A DNA stretch of 64,000 nt from JAWKTM01 sp041399085. Its GTDB lineage: Bacteria; Planctomycetota; Planctomycetia; Pirellulales; Pirellulaceae. Positions 46,501-57,212 of this stretch are shown piece by piece. The position numbers and the translations under genes were made by a program. The DNA is taken from the NCBI GenBank assembly GCA_041399085.1, contig JAWKTM010000011.1, forward strand, positions 1 to 64,000, given 5' to 3'. Under the pieces are notes generated by a model. It saw only the letters and a program-made list of their open reading frames with translations, was not told where the DNA came from and searched no databases. The stretch's first letter is position 1, and each line of letters starts with the position of its first letter.

Positions 46501-49002
46501 ATGGCCAACGAAAGTATGATCTCCATGAATCGCGTCCTACTCGTTGTCGTCACCCAGTTATGCCTCACGTGCAACATCACGTTTGCCGACGAACCAATCC
46601 AGGTTTCGGGAATCTACCCCCATCTGGCCATGTTCAACAATGAGAACGAATGCGGCGTCGGCGCTGTTGTGCCGTGGGCGGGACGCCTGTGGGCGATCAC
46701 ATACGGTCCGCACTTACCATTCGGTTCGTCCGACAAGTTATACGAGGTTACAGCCGACTTGGAACAAATCGTGCGGCCGGAAAGCGTGGGAGGCACGCCA
46801 GCCAACCGCCTGATCCATCGTGAGACCAACCAGCTCTTGATCGGCCCGTATCTAATTGATGCCGATCGCCAAGTCCGTGTCCTGTCGCCGGACGTGATGC
46901 CCGGTCGGCTTACCGGCGTCGCACGGCATCTAACCCAACCGGAACGCCGGGCCTTCTACGCCACGATGGAAGAAGGTTTGTACGACGTGGATTTGGTGAC
47001 CTTAGAAGTAAAGCGGCTAATTCGGGATGGAAATCAACCGCGAGCGGGTCAAGCGTCGAAGGGAGCATCGTCGAACGAACAAGCCTTTGTGTCCAAACTG
47101 CCGGGATATCACGGGAAAGGACTGTACTCCGGTCAAGGCCGGTTGGTCTACGCCAACAATGGCGAACACGGCGCCGCCGCGCTACGCGATCCCACAACTC
47201 CATCGGGCGCTTTGGCCGAATGGCGAGGCGATGGTGATTGGCAGTTGGTACGACGCAACCAGTTTACGGAGGTCACTGGGCCGGGCGGAATCTTTGGCAA
47301 CCCATCGTCCGACACTCCCATTTGGAGCATCGGTTGGGATGCGCGTTCGCTGATTCTAATGTTGCTTGATAAAGGAGAATGGCACGCCTATCGACTGCCC
47401 AAGGCTTCGCACTGTTATGATGGCGCTCATGGATGGAATACCGAATGGCCCCGCATTCGGGATATCGGAACGCCGGATTCTCCCGATCTAATGATGACGA
47501 TGCACGGCACGTTCTGGGAATTCCCACGCACATTCTCGTTATCGAACACGTCCGGGATCAAGCCACGTTCGACCTACCTGAAGGTGGTCGGCGACTTCTG
47601 CCGCTGGGGCGATCGAGTCGTGTTGGGATGTGACGACACGGCGAAGAGCGAGTTCCTCAACAAGCGAAAGCTTAAGGGTGAAATCGCTGGTCCCGGCCAA
47701 TCCCAATCAAACTTATGGTTCGTGTCGCCAGAACGACTGGCTCAACTGGGTCCGGCCATCGGCCGCGGTGCATTGTGGCTAAACGATTCCGTGGAAGCAG
47801 GCAGGCCCAGCGAGCCATATTTATTCACGGGCTACGACCGGCGCTGTCTTTTCTTAGAGCACGACGGCGACGGCCCGATTCGCTTTCGACTGGAAGTGGA
47901 TCACGACGGCAACGGGACATGGAAAACGCTCCGCGAGGTTTCCGTCGCCGCCAAGACATTGCACTGGGCGCCATTTTCCGCGACCGATGTGGGGACATGG
48001 ATTCGAATTGTGCCGGATGTGTCTTGTCGTGCGACCGCGTTTTTCCACTACAGCGATGAAGATCGTCGCCCCGCCGAGGCCGACTCGATATTCTCCGGCA
48101 TTGCGAAACCGGATGAAGCTCACGTCAATGGTGGAATCGTCTATGCCCGCGGCGCGAATCTGCGGACGCTACGGTTCGTCGCTGAAAAGCGCAGCGGCGA
48201 TCGAGTCGAATCGCTTGGCTGTTATGACTTGGATGCGAGTCTGTATCTAGCTCACACCGACGACCCGTCAGGCGAGGCGTGGGCACGGAAGAATTTCTCC
48301 ATCCCCGAAAATGTGCTCACGGTCGACGCTGCATCGGTGTTGTACGTCGACGAAGATGGCAATCGCTGGCGTCTCCCCAAGGGCGATCCCGCATTCGACG
48401 AGGCGGGGCCGTTCGGCCCGGCGCGTATCGATCGCGAAGTCTGCACCGAGCGAGACTTGCTGAACTGCCACGGCACTCTCTATGAGTTGCCGGCTCGAAA
48501 TGCTGGCGGCTTTGCCAAAGTCCGTCCGATCGCAACTCACAATCGTCGTATCCAAGACTACGCTTCCTATCGTGGTCTGTTGGTGTTGAGCGGCATTTCC
48601 GAGGATGCGCCGGAGACGAATTCTCACATCATCCGGTCGACGGACGGGCATTGCGCCTTGTGGGTCGGCGCCGTGGACGATTTGTGGAAGTTCGGCAAGC
48701 CACGAGGCGCCGGCGGCCCCTGGTTTCAGTCGGACGTGGTCGCTGGCCAACCGAGCGACCCGTATTTGATGACTGGCTATGACCGCAAACACTTGACGTT
48801 GACTCACAGTCACGACACCGCGGTCACTTTCGAGCTGCAGGTGGATTACACCGGCACGGGCCAATGGGCCACTTATCAGACGTTGCACGCGTCGCCCAAC
48901 GAAAAGACGATGTTTGAATTTCCCGACGCTTTCGCCGCCTACTGGATTCGGCTTGTACCAAGCCACAACTGCCAAGCAACGGCGACGTTCGTCTACGAAT
49001 AG
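46501..49002 (+). CDS. Secreted 833-residue protein of unknown function with C-terminal repeat
   Basis: I do not recognise a named family. A signal peptide is visible (about 9-29, ending TFADEP). The first 400 residues contain short blade-like beta motifs (FNNENECGVGAVVPWAGRLWAI, FGNPSSDTPIWSIGWDARSL), suggesting a beta-propeller. Two copies of a roughly 95-residue module follow: one at about 428-520 (GRPSEPYLFTGYDRRCLFLE ... WIRIVPDVSCRATAFFHYSD) and one at about 738-833 (GQPSDPYLMTGYDRKHLTLT ... WIRLVPSHNCQATATFVYE). Start codons at M1, M6 and M9 are all possible. It lies 33 bp after the DUF1552 gene and just before PSD1 in the sigma/FecR block. It may bind a carbohydrate or present a surface for the cytochromes; that is inference. 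Confidence 0.7.
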   Translation: MANESMISMNRVLLVVVTQLCLTCNITFADEPIQVSGIYPHLAMFNNENECGVGAVVPWAGRLWAITYGPHLPFGSSDKLYEVTADLEQIVRPESVGGTPANRLIHRETNQLLIGPYLIDADRQVRVLSPDVMPGRLTGVARHLTQPERRAFYATMEEGLYDVDLVTLEVKRLIRDGNQPRAGQASKGASSNEQAFVSKLPGYHGKGLYSGQGRLVYANNGEHGAAALRDPTTPSGALAEWRGDGDWQLVRRNQFTEVTGPGGIFGNPSSDTPIWSIGWDARSLILMLLDKGEWHAYRLPKASHCYDGAHGWNTEWPRIRDIGTPDSPDLMMTMHGTFWEFPRTFSLSNTSGIKPRSTYLKVVGDFCRWGDRVVLGCDDTAKSEFLNKRKLKGEIAGPGQSQSNLWFVSPERLAQLGPAIGRGALWLNDSVEAGRPSEPYLFTGYDRRCLFLEHDGDGPIRFRLEVDHDGNGTWKTLREVSVAAKTLHWAPFSATDVGTWIRIVPDVSCRATAFFHYSDEDRRPAEADSIFSGIAKPDEAHVNGGIVYARGANLRTLRFVAEKRSGDRVESLGCYDLDASLYLAHTDDPSGEAWARKNFSIPENVLTVDAASVLYVDEDGNRWRLPKGDPAFDEAGPFGPARIDREVCTERDLLNCHGTLYELPARNAGGFAKVRPIATHNRRIQDYASYRGLLVLSGISEDAPETNSHIIRSTDGHCALWVGAVDDLWKFGKPRGAGGPWFQSDVVAGQPSDPYLMTGYDRKHLTLTHSHDTAVTFELQVDYTGTGQWATYQTLHASPNEKTMFEFPDAFAAYWIRLVPSHNCQATATFVYE

Positions 49003-49011
49003 GTGTGAGAC

Positions 49012-51596
49012 ATGGCTCGTTTAACTCTCCTCTTACTATTTGGCGTGGCTGGGCAGCGGTCAATCATGCCCGGGCGGACGATTTAGCAGCCTCCGCAAAG
49101 TCGATTCCCGCGGAAGACTTGGCTTATTTTGAGTCGAAGGTTCGGCCTCTGCTGGCGCACCGATGTTATGAATGCCATTCAGAGGGTAAGGGAAAGTCGA
49201 AGGGGAATCTCACCTTGGATTCCCGTGATGGCTGGCAGCGCGGCGGCGACACCGGGCCTGCCATCGTCGCCGGTCGCCCCGATGAATCGCTGTTGATTCG
49301 AGCCGTGGAACACAGCGAGCCCGGCTATGAAATGCCGCCGTCGGGAAAGTTGCCCGAGAGCGAGTTGCAGGTGTTGCGAGAATGGGTTCGTCGGGGAGCT
49401 CCCGATCCTCGCATGGCCGCGGCGGCAGTGTCGCGTCCGCAAGAGATGGATATCGAATCCGGTCGCCAATTTTGGTCGTTTCAGCCGATCGTCGATCTGC
49501 CGACTCCTTTGGTAAACGATCCTGAATGGGGCGTCCGAGAGTTGGATCGCTTTGTGTTAGCGAAGCTCGAATCGGCAACTCTAGTCCCCAATTCCGACAA
49601 TGATGCGGCCAGATTTTTGCGACGCCTATACTACGATCTGACGGGGCTTCCTCCCACCAGCGACGAAGTCCGGGCATTCGTAGAACTGTGGAATGGCAAC
49701 TCATCCCTTCCAGACGCGATTCCCACGCCCGAGGATCAAGGTGACAGGCCTCTTCTCAACGATCGAGGGGATCGTGCTCGTCAGTCGCTAATCGAGCGAA
49801 CCGTGGATCGTCTACTAGCCACTCGGCAATTCGGCGAGAAATGGGGAAGGCACTGGCTGGATTTGGCGAGGTATGCGGACAGCAATGGTTCGAGTTTCAA
49901 CCCGCCATATCCCAACGCGTGGCGCTATCGTAATTGGGTTATCGAAGCACATAACCGTGACTTGCCTTTCGACCGATTCATTGCCAAACAGATCGCGGGC
50001 GACCTACTACCATACGAAACTCAGCAGGAGCGAGATGAAAACCTGATCGCCACGGGATATTTGATGCTCGGTTCGAAAGTGCTTGGGCAGTTCGACAAAG
50101 AGTTGCTGACGATGGACGTGGTCGACGAGCAGATCGACACGCTCGGCAAATCGCTGCTGGGGCTTACGCTGGGGTGCGCTCGGTGCCATGACCATAAGTT
50201 CGACCCAGTTCCACAGCGCGACTATTACGCTCTGGCTGGAATCTTTACGAGTACGGTAACGTTGCAGGATCGTTTGGGCGGCCCCAAAGAAGACGAGAGT
50301 GATTGGTCGCGACGTGGATTAGGCCCGGGCGGCGATGAAAAGCTTCAAGCATTTCTGAGCGAGTATCGTTATGAATGGGTAAAGGCGGGGCAAAAGAGAT
50401 ACGAAGCGCACAAGAAGATTGTCACGCTGGAACGACAACCGAACCGCAAGCCGAGTGATTTGTCGTCTTCGGATGCGGGGCCATCTCAGGACGATGAAGC
50501 CTGGCGAAGGCACGTCAGGATTTCGCCCATTATTCTGCCCGGTTAGCCGAATTGGAGGCGATGATGCCGCCTTATGCGGAAGCGGTGGCTGAGTCGCAAG
50601 ACGTAGCCGATACGCAGATTCGCATCCGTGGCATTCCTTCAAGCAAAGGTGACACCGTACCTCGCCGGATTCTTGCAAGTGGTTGCTTACGATGGGCAGC
50701 CCGAGGCGCCGGCCGAACAGAGCGGTCGACTGCAACTCGCACAATGGATCGCGTCGCCAAACAACCCGCTTACGGCGCGCGTCTATGTGAATCGTGTGTG
50801 GAAACATCTATTCGGTCAAGGCATTGTTCGCAGCGTCGACAACTTCGGTCCTCGAGGCGATGCGCCGTCGCATCCCGAGTTGCTAGACCATTTGGCGACG
50901 CGCTTCGCATCCAACGGTTGGCGGCTAAAGCCCTTAGTTCGCGAGATCGTGACCAGTCGGGCTTATCGCATGAGCACGGCTTTTGACGAGCAGGCTGCCC
51001 GCGTCGATCCAGAAAACCATCTGTTATGGCGGCAGAATAAACGGCGGCTAGAACCAGAGGAAATTCGGGATACCTTGCTGCAATTAAGCGGGGAACTAGA
51101 CCGCTCTCAAGCCGAGAGTTTGATCGGCCATTTGCCGCTGAAGGACATCAACGGGGGCGACGCAGCCGCCATTGACATCCGTGACAATCGTCGCACGGTG
51201 TATCAGCCAATCATTCGCACGATGGAGGTCGATGTACTCCAGATCTTCGACTTCGCGAACTCGGCCATGACAACGGGAGATCGTCCGCGAACGACGATCG
51301 CGCCGCAAGCTCTTTACTTTCTAAACTCGCCCTTCGTGCAACAGTCCGCTCGAAGATTCGCTCAGCGGATTAGCGAGCAACGGATTAGCGAACAATGGAA
51401 TAGCGGTTCCATTGATTCTGTCGTGCGACTCGCATACCTCGAAGCGGTTTGCCGAGAACCCACCGAACATGAGACGAAGTTGTTGCGGGATTATCTCACA
51501 ACGCAGTTCGAGGGGCCGCCGGGGCCGACTGTTCACGATCTCAGCAAAATGTGCCAGGCGATTATCGCGACAACCCAGTTTCAGTTTTTGGATTGA
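49012..51596 (+). CDS. PSD1-type secreted cytochrome, interrupted by three indels
   Basis: The signal peptide is MARLTLLLLFGVAG from the ATG at 49012, then the mature part continues in another frame (AAVNHARADDLAAS), so one G is missing near 49051. The haem motif CYECH is at nt 49164-49178. DUF1549 (YYDLTGLPPTSDEVRAF, GRHWLDLARYADSNGSS, CARCHDHKFDP) is intact. Near 50501 a base is lost (family text ARQDFAHYSARLAELEAMMP continues in the next frame, while the first frame stops at 50546). Near 50664 one C is extra (PRGFLQ becomes PRRILA), which restores the original frame for DUF1553 (SPNNPLTARVYVNRVWKHLF, GDAPSHPELLDHLAT). Repaired length is about 861 residues. It is followed by a DUF1501 gene, its usual partner. 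Confidence 0.85.
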
Positions 51597-51657
51597 GTCG
51601 AGTCAGCCGCCCCCAACCCTAATTCTCGCAATCGATTGCCATAAGGATTCTCGAACC

Positions 51658-53058
51658 ATGCTTCCGGCTTCTAGCAACCAACAACAGTGGTCGCGGCGGG
51701 CGATGTTGCAGTCGGCCGGTTGTGGTTTCGGGTATCTGGCGATGGCTGGTTTAAACCAGTTGCGCGCGGAGCCTGCCTCAACGCACTTTTTACCGAAAGC
51801 TCGCCGGGTCATCTTCCCGTTCATGCATGGCGGTGTCAGCCAGATGGACTCGTTTGATTACAAGCCGCGGCTTGCAAAGGAGCACGGTAAGCCGTTGCCG
51901 TTCGACCTGCCGGGTCTTATCCGGCCCGACCGGTTGGGGAAGGTGTTCGCCACGAATTGGAAATGGCAGCGGTATGGTGAGTGTGGCCAATGGGTGAGCG
52001 AATTGTTTCCGAACTTGGCGAAACAAGTCGATCGAATGTGCTTCCTCAAGAGTGTGCACACGGAGGGTGAGGCTCATGGCCAAGCCGTGCTGAAACTACA
52101 CACGGGGGCGGCAGCGTTTGTAAGGCCCAGCATGGGAGCCTGGGTGAGTTACGGATTGGGATCTGATAACGAAAATCTCCCCGGCTTTGTGTGCGTGGAT
52201 TATCCGGCCATGCATGGCAACGTGCGTTTGTATGGCAGCGCCTTTTTGCCCGCCTATCATCAAGCGACGCCAATTCGGCTGGCGGAGACTCCCAATCGGA
52301 TGCCGCAGATTCGTTTCTTGGAGGATGGAAGTTTATCGGCGACTCGCCAACGCGAGCAGCTTGATATCATCCAAGCTTTGAATCGCGAACACTTGGCTCA
52401 AGCCGAGCACGATGATCGGTTGGAAGGTGTGATTCATAGCTACGAGTTGGCTTTCCGCATGCAGCGGGTCGCACCGGAAGTGTTGGACTTGTCACGGGAA
52501 ACGGCTGAAACCCAGAGAATGTACGGCATCGGAAGCGAGCCGACGGATACATTTGGCCGGCAATGCCTCTTGGCGCGGCGGTTGGCTGAAGCTGGTGTGA
52601 GGTTCATACAAGTTGCCAGTGGCTACCACTGGGATCATCACGGCAACATCGAAAGGGATTTGCCGCAGAGTGCCGCTAAGACCGACCAACCGATTGGGGC
52701 TCTATTAACGGATCTGGCTCGTCGCGGATTGTTGGAAGACACGCTGGTTGTCTGTGCTGGGGAATTCGGGCGGACTCCCGTTGCCCAGATTGATCGCGGC
52801 GCGCCGGGTCGCGACCATAATCCACACGGCTATACGGTGTGGCTGGCTGGCGGCGGAGTTAAGCCGGGTTTTAGCTACGGCGAGACAGATGAGTTCGGAT
52901 ACCTGGCTGTCGAAAACAAAGTTCACATGCACGATTTGCACGCGACTATGTTGCACTTATTGGGAGTCGACCACGAGCGGCTGACGTACCGGTATGCGGG
53001 GCGAGACTTCCGCTTGACCGACATCTACGGTCGTGTTGTGCGCGACATCATTGCATAA
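51658..53058 (+). CDS. DUF1501 family secreted protein (PSD1 partner)
   Basis: The protein has 466 residues from the ATG at 51658 with AAGGA upstream; the frame is open to 51412 inside the cytochrome gene. A Tat-type leader (WSRRAMLQSAGCGFGYLAM) is present. The core resembles sulfatase/alkaline-phosphatase-like DUF1501: VIFPFMHGGVSQMDSFDYKP, FLKSVHTEGEAHGQ, GFVCVDYP, YGIGSEPTDTFGRQCLLARRL, VVCAGEFGRTPVAQ, and the C-terminal LHLLGVDHERLTYRYAGRD. It follows PSD1 as in most planctomycetes. Biochemical role unknown; periplasmic. Confidence 0.92.
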   Translation: MLPASSNQQQWSRRAMLQSAGCGFGYLAMAGLNQLRAEPASTHFLPKARRVIFPFMHGGVSQMDSFDYKPRLAKEHGKPLPFDLPGLIRPDRLGKVFATNWKWQRYGECGQWVSELFPNLAKQVDRMCFLKSVHTEGEAHGQAVLKLHTGAAAFVRPSMGAWVSYGLGSDNENLPGFVCVDYPAMHGNVRLYGSAFLPAYHQATPIRLAETPNRMPQIRFLEDGSLSATRQREQLDIIQALNREHLAQAEHDDRLEGVIHSYELAFRMQRVAPEVLDLSRETAETQRMYGIGSEPTDTFGRQCLLARRLAEAGVRFIQVASGYHWDHHGNIERDLPQSAAKTDQPIGALLTDLARRGLLEDTLVVCAGEFGRTPVAQIDRGAPGRDHNPHGYTVWLAGGGVKPGFSYGETDEFGYLAVENKVHMHDLHATMLHLLGVDHERLTYRYAGRDFRLTDIYGRVVRDIIA

Positions 53059-53102
53059 GTCGGTATGAGAATCGGTATTTATTGTAAGAGTAGGCAGCAG
53101 CG

Positions 53103-55963
53103 ATGAGCGTCCCTATGCGTTATGGTCGATCCGGATTCGTGGTGGCGGTTTGGTTGACGATTGCCGTGCCAGCGTATGGTCGCGATTTTGACAGCGATGT
53201 GCTGCCGATATTGCAATCGCACTGCTTTGATTGTCATGCTGATGTGGAGGAGCCGGAGGGCGGCGTTAATCTCGAACGGTTCGGCAGTGAACGACAAGTT
53301 ATGAGGGAGCGGAGCATCTGGGCAACGGTTTATGAGAAGGTCGAATCGCGTCAGATGCCGCCTCCCAAAGATCACAAGCCGCTATCGCTCGCCCAGCGGC
53401 AGGCGGTCATGCAGTGGATTGAATCCATTGCGGCCGCGCCCGATTCGCAGTTGGGTGTTGCCGATCCCGGTAAGCCGATTCTGCGGCGGCTGACTCGATT
53501 GGAATATAACAACACGGTCCGCGATCTATTGGATTTGTCGACGGACGTGTTTATGTTCCCGGAGCGTTTGCCAGTTCGCGACAAGGCGTACTTCGCGCCG
53601 GAAACTCGCAAAATGGAATCGCCGTTGCGAGTGTCGGTTTTAGAGTATGGGGCCCGGATGCCGGCGCTGTTACCGAACGCTGGGTTGCCAGGCGATAACC
53701 GAGCGGAGCATGGGTATCGCAATCGTGGCGACGCGATGAATTTCACGCCGTTGTTGCTGGAAAAGTATGTGGCTTTGGCGGCCGAGATCGCTGGGCACCC
53801 GGAACTGCCACGTCGAAGTTCGGTGTTTGCTGAGTTGTTAGGAGTCGATCCCGCAACGCTTCCGGTGGCCAAAGCTAAGACGAAACCCAGTGACGCGGTG
53901 CATCCAGTTACCGAAGCCTTGGCCGAGTTTGTTCCGGACGTCGAGAAGCTGAAGAAAGCCGAAGGAGCAGCGAGTGGCCAGCAGTCTTTCGGAATCAAAT
54001 TCGACAGGCGTTCGAGGAAGGTCGCGGCGGGACAGTCGCTCTTGCGGAAACGCTCGGCAATCACACTGTCGCCGGCAAGGGGGAGTCGCTGAACGTCCGT
54101 TTCGGCTCGCGGACGTTGAACATCAATCCGAATGCCGACATCTGGCTCGCCGCATTCGCCACCGCCAAGGCGACCTCGTCGCCCCTGTTGATGACGAACA
54201 AGATCAAGGGCGAGAAGCAATTCGAGCTGACGTTTTCCATTCGCGATGAACTTGCCGCAAATGACGACGCCACGGATGACGACGTCTTGCATGGCATCCA
54301 GCAACTGGGCGTGTGCGTGCTGGGACGGCGGGGGCAGAGCGGCACGGTGATCGTAACGGCGACATCATCGGATGGAACGGAGAACAGCCTGACAGCCGAG
54401 ATCGATGCGGGTGATGCGGGCACAACGTTCTTCAGCTTCGCGACCACGCCGGGCGAGACGATTCGGCGGCTGCGCATCGACGGCTCGCGTTTCAGCGGCG
54501 ACTATGTGCTGATTGACGACATCGGCTTCATCACCAATTTTCCGGCCGATCAAGCAAAGCAGCCCGCGAACAGGCCAACGGGCACGCCGCAGAATCCTTC
54601 GCCAGCCGAAGCCACACCCCGTGAGTCTGCCGCCGCGAAGTCGCCGCCGGACGAACCGCTCGTTCGCTTGCGGCATTTCACCGACCGGGCCTTCCGCCGC
54701 CCGGTGACCGACGCCGAGTTTGCTCCGCTACGTTCTTTGTACGAATCGTCGATTGCCGCTGGAGCCTCCGAAGCGGACTCGCTGCGAGTCGCCGTCCAAG
54801 CGGTACTGGCCTCGCCCTCGTTCCTTTATCTGGTTGAAGCCGACGAAACGCGAGCTGCCGGCGTGCGGCCGCTGAACGACTACGAACTGGCCTCGCGGTT
54901 GTCGTACTTTCTATGGGCTTCGCTGCCCGACGAAGAGCTGTGGCAGTGTGCCGAAGACGGCAAGCTCCACGAAACGAAAACGCTCGTCGCTCAAACGGCC
55001 CGGATGCTCGACGACCGGCGGTCCCGCGAACTCAGCGAATCGTTCGCCACGCAATGGTTGCGGCTGGACCAGCTCTACACGGCCAAACCCGACCGACAGA
55101 TGTTCAAGTCGTTTTACGCCGGCCCGCAAGGCAAATCGACATTGCACGCCGAGCTGTTGGTCGAAGCCCTGTTGTTGTTTGAAACCGTGCTGGTCGAGGA
55201 TCGCGGCATTCTGGATTTCGTCGACGCCGACTACACCTGGCTGAACGCCCGCCTGGCGAATCACTACGGACTTTCTGCCGACCCGGAAAACACCGCCGAC
55301 CCATCGGCCGCGACCAATCGCGAAGTGAAAACGAACGACAAAAGCTCGGCCAACCTGTGGCGTCGCGTGTCGCTAGATGATCGCCAACGCGGCGGCTATC
55401 TCACGATGGCTGGCCCGATGACGGTCACGTCGTTGCCGTTCCGCACCAGCCCGGTCAAACGCGGAGCTTGGTTGCTGGAGACGATCTTCCATCGTCCGCC
55501 GACCGAACCGCGAGTCGCCTTCGCCATCGAAAAGGACTCGGCCGACTCCGACACGCCGCGAACCGTTCGGCAAAAGTTCGAGCTTCACCGCAGCAAGGCC
55601 GCCTGCTACTCGTGCCACATCCGGCTCGACCCGCCGGGCTTCGCGCTCGAGAACTTCGACCCGATCGGACGCTGGCGGCAGCAGGACAGTGGCCAGCCGG
55701 TGGACGCCAGCGGCGAGTGGAACGGCCGGGCCTTCGCGGGGGCGGCGGACTTCAAACAGATTCTGCGCGACGACCCACATGAATTCACGCGTGGCTTTAT
55801 CGAGCATCTGCTGAGCTACGCATTGGCCCGCGACTTGGAAATCTTCGACATGCCGACCGTCGCGGCGATCCAGCGAACGGCGGGCGAAGACGACTTCCGG
55901 CTAAGAACGATCGTGCGAGAGATCGTCACGTCGTATCCATTCCGCCACGTGCGTTGCCAATAG
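53103..55963 (+). CDS. PSD2-type secreted cytochrome (PSCyt1-DUF1587-DUF1592-DUF1588-DUF1585), frameshifted
   Basis: The first frame (53103-54092) has a signal peptide (ends VPAYG), the haem motif CFDCH (nt 53223-53237), the ligand segment SRQMPPPKDHKPLS, and the DUF1587 text LRRLTRLEYNNTVRDLL. At about 53945-53985 one base is lost; the coding text continues in another frame (VFRNQIRQAFEEG, then KGESLNVRFGSRTLN) to a stop at 55963. The second part has a carbohydrate-binding-like region, then RHFTDRAFRRPVTDAEF, LNDYELASRLSYFLWASLPDEEL (DUF1592), CYSCHIRLDPPGFALENFDPIG (DUF1588) and the DUF1585 end. Repaired length is about 953 residues. The 5' third looks less G/C-rich at third positions than the 3' part. 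Confidence 0.85.
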
Positions 55964-56179
55964 CGGCGCGGAAAATTTACGCGGCCGATTGCAAACTTGA
56001 CAAAATCTTCCGCCTTGGGCCGCGGCCGCCGCGAGCCGCAAACCCCATGTTTTCCAAGGTTTGCAACTTTCTCGGCGGACGCACGGCGGCGTTGGCACGG
56101 TCTTCGCGTTACCAACAAACCATCTCGCCTGTCAATCTCTCTTCAATGGATGGCTCGGTTCCGAGCAAAGGAGTGTCTC

Positions 56180-56587
56180 ATGTTGGTCCTCACGCGCAAG
56201 CTGCAAGAACGCGTTCAAATTGGCGATAACATCACGATCTCGATTCTGCGGGTGAAGGGGAATTCGGTGCGGATCGGCATCGAGGCGCCAAAGGATGTTC
56301 GCGTGGTGCGAGCCGAGTTGCCTCGCTTCGAGGCCGATGGTTTCGAGCTGGAGATTCCCGAATCGTGCGACCCGGCGCGAGAAGCCACGGCGACCGGCGG
56401 GAAGTTCGAGTTGGCCGGCGGCGACGAGGACGAAGCCGAAGCCCGGCCAGCCTCGCGGCCGGCGCGAGTGCTCGGCCTAAAGAACGCGCACGGCGAACGA
56501 GGCATGCGTGAGTTCACGCGAGCGGCGCTTCGGCAATCGACATCGCGCGGCGAAGCGACCGGCCGACTGGCTCTCGCCGTCTCGTAG
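56180..56587 (+). CDS. csrA: Carbon storage regulator CsrA with long C-terminal extension
   Basis: RNA-binding translational regulator. MLVLTRKLQERVQIGDNITI is the classic start, followed by RVKGNSVRIGIEAPKDVRVVRAEL, all within the first 50 residues. The start at 56180 has AAAGGAG 7 nt upstream. The protein has 135 residues; a typical CsrA has 60-75, so about 70 extra residues (acidic GGDEDEAEARP, then basic and Arg-rich) are added. The extension may be unstructured or bind another partner. It follows the PSD2 gene by 216 bp. Confidence 0.9.
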   Translation: MLVLTRKLQERVQIGDNITISILRVKGNSVRIGIEAPKDVRVVRAELPRFEADGFELEIPESCDPAREATATGGKFELAGGDEDEAEARPASRPARVLGLKNAHGERGMREFTRAALRQSTSRGEATGRLALAVS

Positions 56588-57212
56588 TTCGGCACTTATA
56601 AGTGCAAGCTCGGCGCAGGTCTCCCGCGCACCTGCCGAACCACGCCGCAGGTCTCCCACCGCGAGCCGCGGTCGAGCGGCAAGCCAGCGTCAGGCGTTTC
56701 CCACGCGTGGCGCAGCGGCCGCTTGCAAGTCGGCTCAAGGGACTCGCCAAGTCACTCTGCACGCACTTGGGCATATGTGACACTCGCCGTCGGATGCTTA
56801 GGCATGCTCCCGGTGCATTCGACACGCGCCGTCGGTCGCTGAACCAGCTCCGTCAGCAACTTAGGCGAGCGGCAGATGGGAATGTACCCATTGGGACGCT
56901 GGCAGCGTCCACCACGTGGCCGATGCTGCCAGCATCGGCAGGTAAGATTTTCACTGCCGATCGCCTTAAGACGCTCCGCCGGGTGCGAAGGAGCAATCCA
57001 AGAATCGGTGCGCGGCCCAGGGGAACGTGCCACGACGCGGGGGATCGTGCCCTGCCGAACGGGCTTTGGATGGGATTTATCCGCGACAGTGGGTCGTGTG
57101 CGTCGAGTTGGAAACCTAGGAAGACTTTTCCTGCGGTATCACTTGTTATGGATTTATCGCCCGTGCCGGTCGATCTGATTCTTCAGGCATTCACACATGG
57201 GGGGATTTTTCC
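56588..57212. other. Repeat-bearing intergenic region
   Basis: About 625 bases between csrA and the Lpg1974-like gene. It holds a copy of the 104-bp repeat (56862-56965), CAGGTCTCCC words shared with 12.4 kb, and no convincing gene. A purine-rich GGGGGGA (57199-57205) precedes the ATG of the next gene. Confidence 0.5.
56862..56965 (+). repeat. Dispersed ~104-bp double-hairpin repeat, copy 2
   Basis: About 95% identical to 42271-42373 in the same orientation, with the same two palindromes. Differences are a few substitutions and one inserted base. Confidence 0.85.
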
